Origin: JALZUE01 sp051251725
GTDB taxonomy: Bacteria > Pseudomonadota > Gammaproteobacteria > Enterobacterales > Alteromonadaceae
Direction: 5' to 3'
DNA length: 64,000 bases
Assembly (NCBI GenBank): GCA_051251725.1
Contig: JBPOFN010000001.1
Span: 124,001 to 188,000, forward strand
Under the pieces are notes generated by a model that did no database searches, was not told the DNA's origin, and saw only the letters and a list, made by a program, of their open reading frames with translations. The position numbers were made by a program, and so were the translations under genes. Position 1 is the stretch's first letter. The number at the start of each line of letters is the position of its first letter. Positions 9,926-22,781 of the stretch are shown piece by piece.

Positions 9926-10303
9926 ATGATCGAATTTGTTGATACTATCGATATTTCTGTAAAATCTAATTATTTATCAGAGCACTCAATTGAAGACGAG
10001 CAATATGTCTTTAGTTATACCATTACCATTGAGAATCAAGGTTTAACCCAAATGCAATTGATCAGTCGATCTTGGTTGATAACTGACGCTAATGGCGATA
10101 TTACTACGGTTGAAGGCGATGGGGTTGTTGGTCAACAGCCGCATTTAGCGCCGACACTTAGTTATACATATTCAAGTGGTTGTGCCTTAAAAACACCAGT
10201 TGGCACTATGCAGGGGTATTATGTATTTCAAGCTGCTTCAGGAGAAAAAGTGAAAGCAACAATACCTGTTTTCACGTTGGCAACGCCAAATATATTAAAT
10301 TAG
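9926..10303 (+). CDS. apaG: ApaG, fibronectin-III-like protein
   Basis: 125 aa, the usual size. The core LISRSWLITDANG, followed by VEGDGVVGQQPHLAP and the GTMQGYY motif, is diagnostic of ApaG. The fold is a small beta sandwich; the family is associated with divalent cation (Co2+) tolerance in Salmonella, and the molecular role is not settled. It lies 10 nt after rsmA and 3 nt before apaH, the standard order. Confidence 0.95.
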   Translation: MIEFVDTIDISVKSNYLSEHSIEDEQYVFSYTITIENQGLTQMQLISRSWLITDANGDITTVEGDGVVGQQPHLAPTLSYTYSSGCALKTPVGTMQGYYVFQAASGEKVKATIPVFTLATPNILN

Positions 10304-10306
10304 CCG

Positions 10307-11113
10307 ATGGCTTTATATTTAGTTGGTGACATCCAAGGCTGTTACAGTGAGTTAAAAGCGCTACTTAAAAAAGTAAACTTTAACCCACAAACAGATCAAC
10401 TCTGGGCATTAGGTGATATTGTCGCCCGCGGCCCTGATTCTTTGAAAACCGTGTTGTTTTTAAAAAGCCTAGGTAAAGCCTTTAATATGGTCTTAGGCAA
10501 TCACGACTTACACCTGCTCGCCATTTATCATGGTATCAAAAAAGCCAAAAAATCAGATAAACTCGAATCATTATTAGCCGCCAAAGAATTACCCGAAATT
10601 ATTGAATGGCTGGTACAAATGCCTTTATTACTTCAAACCCCCGATAAACAAGGCTATTTATCTCATGCAGGCATTTCCCCGCAATGGACTATTAAAGAAG
10701 CAATTGCCAACGCGAAATTTGCAGAAAAAAAATTAAGATCAGCTAAACTTTCGAAATGGCTTACTATTATGTACGGTGAGCAACCGAATGATTGGTTAGA
10801 AATAAAATCTAAAGAAGAAAAATTTCGATACGTCATTAACGCTTTTACACGTATGCGTTTTTGTTATCTTGATGGTTCTTTAGAGTTCAAGTGTAAACAA
10901 GATGTAAATGACGCACCTGAACACTTAAAGCCTTGGTTTGAATTAACCCAAGCACTGACCAAGAAAAAATGGGTTTTTGGTCACTGGGCATCATTGTTAG
11001 GAAAATGTAACCACAATAATGTTTATGCTACCGATACCGGTTGTGTGTGGGGAAACAATTTAACCTTATTACGCTGGGAAGATAAAAAATATTTTATCGA
11101 ACCGGCACATTAA
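10307..11113 (+). CDS. apaH: Symmetrical diadenosine tetraphosphatase
   Basis: 268 aa metallophosphoesterase. All family motifs are visible: GDIQGCYSEL (motif I), GDIVARGPDS (motif II), GNHDLHLL (motif III) and GHWASLLG. ApaH hydrolyses Ap4A to two ADP, and in E. coli also removes Np4N caps from RNA. It closes the lptD operon; no strong terminator hairpin was seen in the 165 nt before the next gene, so some read-through is possible. Confidence 0.96.
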   Translation: MALYLVGDIQGCYSELKALLKKVNFNPQTDQLWALGDIVARGPDSLKTVLFLKSLGKAFNMVLGNHDLHLLAIYHGIKKAKKSDKLESLLAAKELPEIIEWLVQMPLLLQTPDKQGYLSHAGISPQWTIKEAIANAKFAEKKLRSAKLSKWLTIMYGEQPNDWLEIKSKEEKFRYVINAFTRMRFCYLDGSLEFKCKQDVNDAPEHLKPWFELTQALTKKKWVFGHWASLLGKCNHNNVYATDTGCVWGNNLTLLRWEDKKYFIEPAH

Positions 11114-11288
11114 GAAAAAATAATATTAAAAAGTAATTATATAAGGTGAAAAAGAAATTCGCCTTGTTATAATGATTTAAATAAGTATAAGTTTTTTATA
11201 ATAATTAACGCTTATCAATGAACAAAATTTCGTTTTCAGGGATAGAGTAACAACAAATTCCGACAATATAGCTAAACGGGTGACATCT

Positions 11289-13298
11289 ATGAATTTAACC
11301 GTAAGAATTAAAATTATTGGTGGATTTTCCATCTTATGTTTCTTGCTCATTATTATAAGTTTAATCTCATTAAATAATTTAAGTACGATCAATTCTTCTT
11401 TGACCGAACAAAATAAACTTGCTATTCCAACATTAAAAGGCAGTAATAAACTTGCCAATGACTTGATGGAAATGGGCAGTATCACTTTACAAGCTTATTA
11501 TCAAACCGATTCAAGTGAATTAAATAACCTCAAAGAAAACTTTACGCTCCTTAGTGATAATTTCACCCAAGGGCAAAAAAGTTTAAATTTAGTGGTTAAA
11601 GATGAAGCTAAACTCGCCGCAAACTTAACGAAAGTAGGCAGTGTTTATCAATCATTAGCAGAAAATATCGAAGCGGTATTTCTTAATCGCCAAAACACAA
11701 TTTCCTTAAAGAACCAACTAACAGAACAAGTTGATAGTATCGAAGAAATTGCTGATGAAGCTGCCACGTTAATGTTAGATTTAGCGGATCACGACTTAGC
11801 TGACACTAAATTACAACGTGCTGTCACCTTAGGTGAGCAAATTGAAAGTAAATTTAATACTATCGTTAGCTCTTCGTTTGAATATCGTGACTCATTAAAA
11901 AGCCAAGCCACTAATTTTATTGAAACCGACATCACTAACGGCATAAGCAGCACCCGTGACTTAATTGAGCAAATATCTGTTGAATTAGATCGTTATAACG
12001 TTGGTGATACTTCTGATGAGCTGGTTTCAACTATTGATGGCTTAAAAGGCATGGCTGACGAACTATTTGCTTTAAAAGCACAACAATTAGATGCCATCGC
12101 TTTAGCAACTGAAAAACTAACCGCGGCAAAAGCGGATGTTAAAGCAGCTAATGAAATTCTAGCGGCACAAGTAGAACTTGCTAATGTCACCACTAACGCT
12201 GCAGCTGAATCTGTTAGCAATGCGGTATCAAGTGGTACGTTTCAAACTTGGGCTATCTTAATTATCTCGTTTATTATTGCCTTTATCATCGCCTTTTTCA
12301 CGCTAAGAAGTATTACTGGTCCATTAGGACGTGTTAATGAAATGCTTAATATCGTCGCCTCTGGTGATTTATCTCGTAAATTGGACGATTCAGGTAAAGA
12401 TGAATTTGCTTTATTATCAAGTAATTGTAATAAGGTAATTGAAAGCTTAAGAACCTTAATTCAAAGTATTGTCAGCCGCTCTGCACAATTAGCTGCTGCC
12501 GCTGAGCAAACCTCAGCAGTTACCGCACAAAGTACCACAGCCATTGAAGAGCAGCGTAGCCAAGTAGAACAAGCTGCCTCAGCAACTACAGAAATGAGCA
12601 GTACTTCACAAAGTGTACTTGCTAGTGCTAATGATGCTTTAGGTGAAATCAAACAAGCCGATGATGAAGCAGAACGCGTTAAAGTAATTTCTGAGAAAAA
12701 CAAAGAAATCATCCAGCAACTTGCTAGTGAAGTTGACTCAGCTTCTCAGGTTATCAATCAATTACAACAAGACAGTGCTTCTATTGGCGGTATCTTAGAT
12801 GTAATTCGCGGTATTGCAGAGCAAACTAACTTACTAGCACTTAACGCTGCAATTGAAGCTGCACGTGCCGGTGAACAAGGTCGAGGTTTTGCGGTTGTTG
12901 CTGATGAAGTAAGAACACTTGCCAGTCGTACTCAAGTGTCGACCCAAGAAATTCAGAAAATGATTGAAGCGCTCCAAACCGGAGCTCAAAAAGCGGTATC
13001 GGTTATGGATACAGGTAAACAGCAAGCGGCAAATTGTGTTGAGCAAACAGAATTGGCTAATGCTGCACTTGATACCATCACCCATGCGGTTCATGAAGCT
13101 TACGATAGAAGCTCTCAAATCGCGACCGCTGCTGAAGAGCAAAGTGTTGTTGCCCATGAGATCAGTGAAAACTTAGAGTCAATTGTTGCAATTGCCGAGC
13201 AAACTACCGCTGGAGCGAAACAAACAGCTGATTCAAGTAGTGAAGTTGCAAGACTTTCAGAAGAGTTACAACAATCAGTACAAGAGTTTAAAGTATAA
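11289..13298 (+). CDS. Methyl-accepting chemotaxis protein
   Basis: About 669 aa from the ATG at 11289, which has GGTGA 5 nt upstream; a GTG at 11280 is in frame but lacks a ribosome site. Membrane segment 1 is about residues 8-30 and segment 2 about 317-340 (WAILIISFIIAFIIAFFTLR), enclosing a roughly 285-residue helical periplasmic sensor. A HAMP domain follows, then the signalling domain whose hairpin tip (QTNLLALNAAIEAARAG, then GFAVVADEVRTLA) is conserved. It senses an unknown ligand and controls CheA. No C-terminal NWETF-type CheR tether is present. It is monocistronic with its own terminator. Confidence 0.93.
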   Translation: MNLTVRIKIIGGFSILCFLLIIISLISLNNLSTINSSLTEQNKLAIPTLKGSNKLANDLMEMGSITLQAYYQTDSSELNNLKENFTLLSDNFTQGQKSLNLVVKDEAKLAANLTKVGSVYQSLAENIEAVFLNRQNTISLKNQLTEQVDSIEEIADEAATLMLDLADHDLADTKLQRAVTLGEQIESKFNTIVSSSFEYRDSLKSQATNFIETDITNGISSTRDLIEQISVELDRYNVGDTSDELVSTIDGLKGMADELFALKAQQLDAIALATEKLTAAKADVKAANEILAAQVELANVTTNAAAESVSNAVSSGTFQTWAILIISFIIAFIIAFFTLRSITGPLGRVNEMLNIVASGDLSRKLDDSGKDEFALLSSNCNKVIESLRTLIQSIVSRSAQLAAAAEQTSAVTAQSTTAIEEQRSQVEQAASATTEMSSTSQSVLASANDALGEIKQADDEAERVKVISEKNKEIIQQLASEVDSASQVINQLQQDSASIGGILDVIRGIAEQTNLLALNAAIEAARAGEQGRGFAVVADEVRTLASRTQVSTQEIQKMIEALQTGAQKAVSVMDTGKQQAANCVEQTELANAALDTITHAVHEAYDRSSQIATAAEEQSVVAHEISENLESIVAIAEQTTAGAKQTADSSSEVARLSEELQQSVQEFKV

Positions 13299-13318
13299 GT
13301 TAACTTTAAAGCCGATAT

Positions 13319-13346
13319 AAAAACCGCTTAATTGCGGTTTTTTTAT
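13319..13346 (+). terminator. Rho-independent terminator of the chemoreceptor gene
   Basis: An 8-bp stem (13321-13328 with 13335-13342) followed by a T-rich tail, 22 nt after the stop codon. Confidence 0.85.
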
Positions 13347-13499
13347 CGGAAAAATTCAGTCGTTCTAACACTATTAGCTGATTGTACCGACTAGCTAGCT
13401 CTTAGAAATTAGCTCGACGGACTGTCACTCTATCCCAAGAACCTGATCTCAGGTTAAATAACCAAAACAACTTACGTTTTTTAGTAAAATTTCGGTAAT

Positions 13500-13526
13500 A
13501 AAAAAGCCCGCAATTGCGAGCTTTAT
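13500..13526 (-). terminator. Rho-independent terminator, probably of efp
   Basis: On the minus strand a 9-bp stem containing one G-T pair is followed by six T. It lies about 120 nt after the efp stop, so efp mRNA would carry a long 3' untranslated region. Confidence 0.7.
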
Positions 13527-13648
13527 CGTGGTGCTTGGCGTTATTCTTGTTTTGACACTTATTGGTACTGTTATGCTTTTATGCTTGTATTAATAACTTC
13601 ATAACTTCATAAAAACGTAAGCGAATAAGTTTAACTTAAACGTAAAGC

Positions 13649-14224
13649 TTAAGCTGATTTACCCGCACGTGATACGTATTCGCCAGAGCGAGTATCCACT
13701 TTAACAATTTCACCAATTTGAATAAATAATGGTACACGAACTACTGCACCAGTACTTAAGGTTGCTGGTTTGCCACCAGTACCTGCGGTATCACCTTTTA
13801 GGCCAGGATCGGTTTCTGTCACTTCGATTTCAACAAAATTTGGCGGAGTAACCACAATCGGAGAGTTGTTCCATAAGGTAATGGTACAAATATCACTTTC
13901 AACTAACCATTTAACGCTATCTGCAACGGCTTTCTCGTCTGCTGCAATTTGCTCAAAGGTGTCATTATTCATAAAATGCCAAAATTCACCATCAGCATAT
14001 AAATAAGCAAGGTCAGTATCCATAACGTCAGCGCCTTCGACACTTTCGCCTGATCTAAAGGTTTTTTCTAGCACTTTACCTGAAATTAATTTACGAATTT
14101 TAACGCGGCTAAAGGCTTGGCCTTTACCTGGTTTTACTAATTCGTTTTCAAGAATGTTGCAAGGTTCGCCGTCAAGCATTATCTTAAGCCCGGCTTTAAA
14201 TTGGTTTGTACTAAATGTTGCCAT
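13649..14224 (-). CDS. efp: Elongation factor P
   Basis: 191 aa, three-domain beta-barrel protein. The modification site is Lys34 in the loop KPGKGQAF, which is the lysine (not arginine) type beta-lysylated by EpmA. EF-P enters the ribosomal E site and rescues stalls at consecutive prolines. The gene diverges from epmB, the aminomutase that makes the beta-lysine donor, with only 49 nt between the start codons. Relevant to this window: the GH86 protein has an alternating Thr-Pro tract rather than Pro-Pro runs, so it is not an obvious EF-P client. Confidence 0.97.
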   Translation of the reverse strand: MATFSTNQFKAGLKIMLDGEPCNILENELVKPGKGQAFSRVKIRKLISGKVLEKTFRSGESVEGADVMDTDLAYLYADGEFWHFMNNDTFEQIAADEKAVADSVKWLVESDICTITLWNNSPIVVTPPNFVEIEVTETDPGLKGDTAGTGGKPATLSTGAVVRVPLFIQIGEIVKVDTRSGEYVSRAGKSA

Positions 14225-14273
14225 AAAAATGTGCTCTTAACTGTATACGCTTAATACGCAGAGATAAAAAATA

Positions 14274-15290
14274 ATGTCGCAGATAATAACTCAAAACCCC
14301 GAACAATTGCACCTTTCATGGCAAAAAGAATTAGCAAATGTTGTCACTGATCCAAAAGAATTATTAAAACTTTTGCATATCGAGCCAGAAAAATATCTCG
14401 CTCATTTTTCTGCGCGCCAATTATTTCCCGTTCGTGTTCCCAGACCTTTTATCAATAAGATGGTAAAGGCTGACTTTAACGACCCACTGTTAAAACAAGT
14501 AATGCCATTATCAGATGAGTTTATCAGCACTGAAAATTACTTAACGGATCCACTTGAAGAGCACGATACCGTGGCCGAAGGTTTATTGCATAAATATACC
14601 AACCGCGTATTGATGATAGTTAAGGCTGGCTGCGCCGTGAACTGTCGCTATTGCTTTCGCCGACATTTTCCATACCAAGACAACAGCCCCAACAAACAAC
14701 GCTGGCAGGCCGCGTTAGATTACATTAGCCAACACCATGAAATTAATGAGGTGATCTTTAGCGGTGGCGATCCATTAATGGCAAGTGATGAACACTTAGC
14801 TTGGCTAATTGCGCAAGTGGAAAACATTACCCATGTGAAACGCTTACGTATTCATACTCGCTTACCGGTGGTGATACCTGCGAGAATAACTGATGCTTTG
14901 ACCGAGATGTTAGCCAACAGCCGATTAATTTGTTCAATGGTGTTACATATTAATCACGCTAATGAAATCGACAGCCAATTTTTAACCGCAATCAGCAAGT
15001 TACAAGCTCAGCATATTCCACTATTTAACCAGAGTGTTTTGCTAAAAGGCATTAACGATCAGCTTTCGACACTTATTGCGTTATCGGAGTCACTGTTTGA
15101 TCATGGTATTCAGCCTTACTATTTACACCTGTTAGATAAAGTACAAGGCGCTGCGCATTTTGATGTTTGTGAGCAAGAGGCGCTGAAGCTTTACAAAGAG
15201 CTACTTGCTAGCGTTTCAGGTTATATGGTGCCAACCTTGGTGAGAGAAATCGCCGGTGAGGCTAACAAAACGCCGATCAATTTGGCATAA
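14274..15290 (+). CDS. epmB: EF-P (R)-beta-lysine-forming lysine 2,3-aminomutase
   Basis: 338 aa radical-SAM enzyme with the cluster motif in GCAVNCRYCFRRHFPY and the glycine-rich FSGGDPLM. EpmB converts L-lysine to (R)-beta-lysine, which EpmA attaches to EF-P. The C-terminal LVREIAGEANKTPI carries the PLP-region lysine typical of this short EpmB type. Pairing with divergent efp supports the assignment over a catabolic lysine aminomutase, which is longer. Confidence 0.95.
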   Translation: MSQIITQNPEQLHLSWQKELANVVTDPKELLKLLHIEPEKYLAHFSARQLFPVRVPRPFINKMVKADFNDPLLKQVMPLSDEFISTENYLTDPLEEHDTVAEGLLHKYTNRVLMIVKAGCAVNCRYCFRRHFPYQDNSPNKQRWQAALDYISQHHEINEVIFSGGDPLMASDEHLAWLIAQVENITHVKRLRIHTRLPVVIPARITDALTEMLANSRLICSMVLHINHANEIDSQFLTAISKLQAQHIPLFNQSVLLKGINDQLSTLIALSESLFDHGIQPYYLHLLDKVQGAAHFDVCEQEALKLYKELLASVSGYMVPTLVREIAGEANKTPINLA

Positions 15291-15341
15291 TAGCGCGCAA
15301 TTTCATTCTGTCCGTTTTAAACACTTAGGCAAGCTAATCCC

Positions 15342-15641
15342 ATGAGCAAAGCAATTGAACAACAACTAATTGAAAACATTTCTATTATTTTAAAAAAGGC
15401 ATTAGTAGCCGACGCTACCATTGCTGATTTACGCGAAAATAAAAAAGCTGGGTTCAAAGCAATATTTACCGCTGATGCCGGCTTTACTAGCTCAGCCGAT
15501 ACTTTCCAGCCTTATGTTGAAGAAATTGCTGACGACTTATTAAAATGGCAAGGCTCGAAAGACCGAGAATTATTAGTCGCGTTAGTGAAAAAAATTGAAA
15601 AGTTATTTAGCGTGTTAAATACCTTAGAAAATAGCTATTAA
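15342..15641 (+). CDS. Small helical protein of unknown function
   Basis: 99 aa, no signal peptide or membrane segment. It looks mostly alpha-helical with regularly spaced leucines at both ends and a Gly/Ser/Thr-rich middle (TADAGFTSSADTF). I do not recognise the family. It starts 51 nt after epmB on the same strand and is followed by a strong terminator, so it may be the distal gene of an epmB transcript. The gene is real by coding quality and context, but no function can be assigned. Confidence 0.7.
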   Translation: MSKAIEQQLIENISIILKKALVADATIADLRENKKAGFKAIFTADAGFTSSADTFQPYVEEIADDLLKWQGSKDRELLVALVKKIEKLFSVLNTLENSY

Positions 15642-15667
15642 TCACGCTTCACTATTTTCTAAAATAA

Positions 15668-15695
15668 TAAACGCGCTTCTAAGCGCGTTTTTTTG
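15668..15695 (+). terminator. Rho-independent terminator, probably bidirectional
   Basis: A GC-rich 8-10-bp stem (15669-15678 with 15681-15691) followed by a T run. It separates convergent transcripts: the 99-aa gene from the left and the GH86 gene (stop at 15735) from the right. Confidence 0.85.
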
Positions 15696-15734
15696 TATTT
15701 TATATGTTAGATATTGAAACCTAAATGGTAAAAA

Positions 15735-18656
<2,922 letters not shown>

Positions 18657-19008
18657 GTTAGATGCTCACTATCACTAATACTCGGGTTGTTATTGCTTGA
18701 AAATCATACAATAATTCACTTTTAATTAGCTTTTAGATTACATAACAACTCACATACAAACAAGCATAATTATATTTAAATCCATCTTGGTGTTGTATCT
18801 ATCTGGCTAATCAGCCTGTATAAATATTGTTTAATTAAAATAACTAAGATTATCAATACTTATACTTAGTGATTAAAGCTCCACTAAAATCAAAGTAATC
18901 GCTATAAATTGTTTCTAGATAATCAATCAACTTAAGTTCCAACCGGGTAGGATCCTAAATAAAAACCCCACCATGGTAATTTGTAAACAAAAATCAATAA
19001 TTAGATAT
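18657..19008. other. Intergenic region upstream of the GH86 gene
   Basis: About 350 AT-rich nt that must hold the GH86 promoter (minus strand). I see no clear operator, RNA or reading frame here. Confidence 0.5.
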
Positions 19009-19043
19009 AAAAAAGCCAAGCGTATATTACGCTTGGCTTTTAT
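19009..19043 (-). terminator. Rho-independent terminator of metH
   Basis: A 12-bp perfect stem (19011-19022 with 19030-19041), 7-nt loop, followed on the minus strand by a T run; 42 nt after the metH stop. Confidence 0.9.
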
Positions 19044-19084
19044 CATTATTTTAACTAGTGACTAGCGCGATTAAATTAGCGGTG

Positions 19085-22000
19085 CTAATCATCTAAATTA
19101 GGCGACAACCAACGCTCAGCATCTTCCTGACTCATACCTTTACGCTCGGCATAATCAGTCACTTGATCTTTATCTATTTTGGCAACCGCAAAATATTTAC
19201 TGTCTGGGTGAGCAAAGTAAAAACCGCTTACCGCCGCACCTGGCCACATTGCATAACTAGAGGTAAGTTCCATACCAATGTTGTTTTCAACATCGAGTAA
19301 GTCCCATAATAAACCTTTTTCAGTATGCTCTGGACAAGCAGGATAACCAGGCGCTGGACGAATACCTTGGTAAGACTCACGAATTAACGCTTCGTTATCT
19401 AATACTTCATCAGGGGCGAAACCCCAGTATTCTTTACGTACCCGTTCGTGCATGTATTCAGCTGAAGCTTCCGCTAAACGATCCGCTACGGCTTTCATTA
19501 AAATGCTGTTGTAATCGTCATTATTAGCGTCAAATTCAGCAACAAGCTCATCACAACCAAAACCCGCAGAAACAGCAAAGGCGCCCATGTAATCTTTTAC
19601 GCCCGACGCTTCATCAGCCACATAGTCGGCTAAACAGCGGTTATATTGCCCCGAAGGTTTTTTACCTTGTTGACGTAATTGATGGAACTTCATCAGTGTT
19701 TCTTGACGCGTATCATCGGCAAATAGTTTAACGTCATCACCTTCACGAACAGCAGGAAATAAACCAATAACGGCTTTAGCTTTTAACTTACCACTATTAA
19801 TCACATCATCTAACATCGCATTAGCATCGTTAAATAAATTAGTTGCGGTTTCACCAATCAATTCATGCTCTAGAATTTTCGGGTATTTACCCGATAACTG
19901 CCAAGTCATGAAAAATGGTGTCCAATCAATATAATTACGCACAATATTGAGATCTAAATCTTCAACTACCGTAACACCTAAATTCTTCGGCGTAGTTGGA
20001 GTGTAATCAGAAAAACTTAACGGGTAGCCATTTTTACGTGCTTCTTCTAACGACACAATCGTTGAACGAGGCCCTTTACGGGCATGTTGCTCTCGTACTT
20101 TGTCATATTCTTTCGCTTGGCGCTCTAAAAAAGCAGGGCGTAATTCGTCAGATAATAACGAGCTAACGACTGAGACTGAACGTGAGGCATTCGGTACATA
20201 AATTACGGGATGCTGATAGTTTTGCTCAATCTTCACGGCAGTATGGGCTTTGGATGTGGTGGCACCACCAATTAATAACGGTAAATCAAAACCTTGGCGC
20301 TGCATTTCTTTAGCAACATGTACCATTTCATCTAACGATGGTGTGATCAAACCAGAAAGACCAATAATGTCACACTTCTCTTCTTTTGCGACCTGTAAAA
20401 TTTTCTCAGTTGGCACCATCACACCAAGGTCAACTATGTCGTAGTTATTACACTGTAAAACCACACCAACAATGTTTTTACCAATATCGTGTACGTCACC
20501 CTTTACTGTCGCTAAGAGTACTTTACCGTTTGATTTAATTTCGGTTTTTTCAGCTTCGATAAACGGGTTTAAATGCGCTACCGCTTGTTTCATTACCCGT
20601 GCAGATTTAACCACTTGTGGTAAGAACATTTCGCCGGCACCAAACAAGTCACCTACAACGTTCATGCCATCCATTAATGGACCTTCAATCACGTCAAGCG
20701 GACGCTTGGCAATTAACCGTGCCGCTTCAGTATCTTCAACGATAAACTCGTTAATACCTTTAACTAATGAATGCTCTAAACGTTTGTTAACTGGCAGTTC
20801 TCGCCACGATAAATCAGCTTTATTGGTCGCTTTACCGCCTTGGCCCCGATAACCTTCCGCTAACTCTAATAAACGTTCGGTCGCGCCGTCATCAGTATTT
20901 TGAATAACATCTTCAACCGCTTTTAATAAATCTTTTGGAATATCAGAATAAATCGATAATTGGCCGGCATTAACAATGCCCATGTCCATGCCGTTTTTAA
21001 TCGCATGGTATAAAAACACCGCATGTATTGCTTCACGGACCGGATTATTACCACGGAACGAGAACGACACATTCGATACCCCGCCAGAGATCATCGCATG
21101 CGGTAAGTTATCTTTAATGTCTTTTACCGCTTCAATAAAATCAACCGCATAGTTGTTATGCTCGTCAATACCTGTGGCAACAGCAAAGATATTAGGATCG
21201 AAAATAATATCTTCCGGCGGAAAGCCAATTTCATCGACAAGTATATGATAAGCACGATGACAAATTTCATATTTACGTTCACGTGTGTCAGCTTGGCCAA
21301 CTTCATCAAACGCCATCACAATAACAGCCGCGCCATAACGACGTAATAACTCAGCTTGTTTTCGGAAGATGTCTTCACCTTCTTTCATACTAATAGAGTT
21401 AACAACGCCCTTACCTTGAATACATTTTAAACCTTCTTCTAAAATATCCCATTTAGAAGAATCAATCATAATTGGCACTTTCGCGATATCTGGCTCACCA
21501 GCAAGTAAATTCAAAAAGCGGATCATCGCCGCCTTTGAATCCAACATGCCTTCATCCATGTTGATATCAATAATTTGCGCGCCGTTTTCTACTTGCTGTA
21601 AGGCAACAGCAACCGCTTCATCAAATTTTCCATCCATGATCAAGCGTTTAAAAACAGCAGAGCCGGTAACATTGTTACGTTCACCAACGTTAACAAATAA
21701 GGTGTCTTCTTGAATCGTTAGCGCTTCCAAACCTGACAAGCGACAAGCTATTTTACGCGGCGAAATTTCACGCGGCGTGACACCGGCAACAGAATCAGCC
21801 ATACCTTTAATATGTGCCGGCGTGGTACCACAACAACCGCCAATAATATTTAAAAAGCCAGCACCCGCCCATTCAGCAACGTGAGTATTCATGTCTTCTA
21901 CAGTGAAGTCATATTCACCAAAAGCATTCGGTAAACCAGCATTCGGGTGAGCGGAAACAGCGCAATCTGAAATACGGCTCATTTCTTCAACGTATTGACG

Positions 22001-22780
22001 TAATTCAACCGGACCAAGCGCACAGTTCAAACCAAATGATATCGGTTTAGCATGGCGTAGTGAGTTATAAAAAGCTTCGGTTGTTTGACCTGATAACGTA
22101 CGGCCTGAGGCATCGGTGATCGTCCCAGAGATCATTACCGGATAGCGCGTACCTAATTCTTCAAAGACAGTTTCAACCGCAAAAATAGCCGCTTTAGCAT
22201 TTAACGTATCAAAAATAGTTTCGATTAATATTAAATCTGAACCACCTTCAATTAAGGCTTTGGTTGATTCAATGTAGGCATCTTTTAACTCATCAAAAGT
22301 AACATTACGAAAAGCCGGATCATTAACATCAGGAGAAATTGAACAGGTACGGTTTGTTGGCCCTAAAACCCCGGCAACAAAACGTGGTTTGTCAGGGTTT
22401 TTAGCGGTAAATTCATCAGCCGCTTGGCGCGCAATCTTAGCCGCTTCAAAGTTAATTTCTTTGCTTAGCGCTTCCATATCGTAATCAGCCATCGCAATAG
22501 TGGTGGCGTTAAACGTATTGGTTTCTAAAATATCGGCACCCGCTTCAAGATACTGCGAATGAATAGTTTTAATTACTTTTGGCTGAGACAGCACTAACAG
22601 GTCATTATTGCCTTTTACATCACTATGCCAATCAGCAAAACGATCACCACGGTAATCGTTTTCTTCAAACTTATAATCTTGGATCATGGTGCCCATGGCG
22701 CCATCTAAAATCAAAATACGTTTGGCTAACTGCGCTTCAAATAATTTAAATGAAGCTGACTTTTGCACTTTTACGGCCAT
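19085..22780 (-). CDS. metH: Cobalamin-dependent methionine synthase
   Basis: 1231 aa with all four modules: N-terminal homocysteine-binding domain with the zinc motif GGCCGTTPAHI; methyltetrahydrofolate-binding domain (about 350-640); cobalamin domain with GDVHDIGKNIVG, whose His is the lower axial ligand, and the following SGLITPSLDEM; and the C-terminal SAM-dependent reactivation domain (RPAPGYPACPEH). It transfers the methyl group from 5-methyl-THF to homocysteine in the cytoplasm. It begins 1 nt after metA and shares its transcript and MetJ control. The cell must therefore take up or make cobalamin; no B12 gene is in the window. Confidence 0.98.
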   Translation of the reverse strand: MAVKVQKSASFKLFEAQLAKRILILDGAMGTMIQDYKFEENDYRGDRFADWHSDVKGNNDLLVLSQPKVIKTIHSQYLEAGADILETNTFNATTIAMADYDMEALSKEINFEAAKIARQAADEFTAKNPDKPRFVAGVLGPTNRTCSISPDVNDPAFRNVTFDELKDAYIESTKALIEGGSDLILIETIFDTLNAKAAIFAVETVFEELGTRYPVMISGTITDASGRTLSGQTTEAFYNSLRHAKPISFGLNCALGPVELRQYVEEMSRISDCAVSAHPNAGLPNAFGEYDFTVEDMNTHVAEWAGAGFLNIIGGCCGTTPAHIKGMADSVAGVTPREISPRKIACRLSGLEALTIQEDTLFVNVGERNNVTGSAVFKRLIMDGKFDEAVAVALQQVENGAQIIDINMDEGMLDSKAAMIRFLNLLAGEPDIAKVPIMIDSSKWDILEEGLKCIQGKGVVNSISMKEGEDIFRKQAELLRRYGAAVIVMAFDEVGQADTRERKYEICHRAYHILVDEIGFPPEDIIFDPNIFAVATGIDEHNNYAVDFIEAVKDIKDNLPHAMISGGVSNVSFSFRGNNPVREAIHAVFLYHAIKNGMDMGIVNAGQLSIYSDIPKDLLKAVEDVIQNTDDGATERLLELAEGYRGQGGKATNKADLSWRELPVNKRLEHSLVKGINEFIVEDTEAARLIAKRPLDVIEGPLMDGMNVVGDLFGAGEMFLPQVVKSARVMKQAVAHLNPFIEAEKTEIKSNGKVLLATVKGDVHDIGKNIVGVVLQCNNYDIVDLGVMVPTEKILQVAKEEKCDIIGLSGLITPSLDEMVHVAKEMQRQGFDLPLLIGGATTSKAHTAVKIEQNYQHPVIYVPNASRSVSVVSSLLSDELRPAFLERQAKEYDKVREQHARKGPRSTIVSLEEARKNGYPLSFSDYTPTTPKNLGVTVVEDLDLNIVRNYIDWTPFFMTWQLSGKYPKILEHELIGETATNLFNDANAMLDDVINSGKLKAKAVIGLFPAVREGDDVKLFADDTRQETLMKFHQLRQQGKKPSGQYNRCLADYVADEASGVKDYMGAFAVSAGFGCDELVAEFDANNDDYNSILMKAVADRLAEASAEYMHERVRKEYWGFAPDEVLDNEALIRESYQGIRPAPGYPACPEHTEKGLLWDLLDVENNIGMELTSSYAMWPGAAVSGFYFAHPDSKYFAVAKIDKDQVTDYAERKGMSQEDAERWLSPNLDD

Positions 22781-22781
22781 G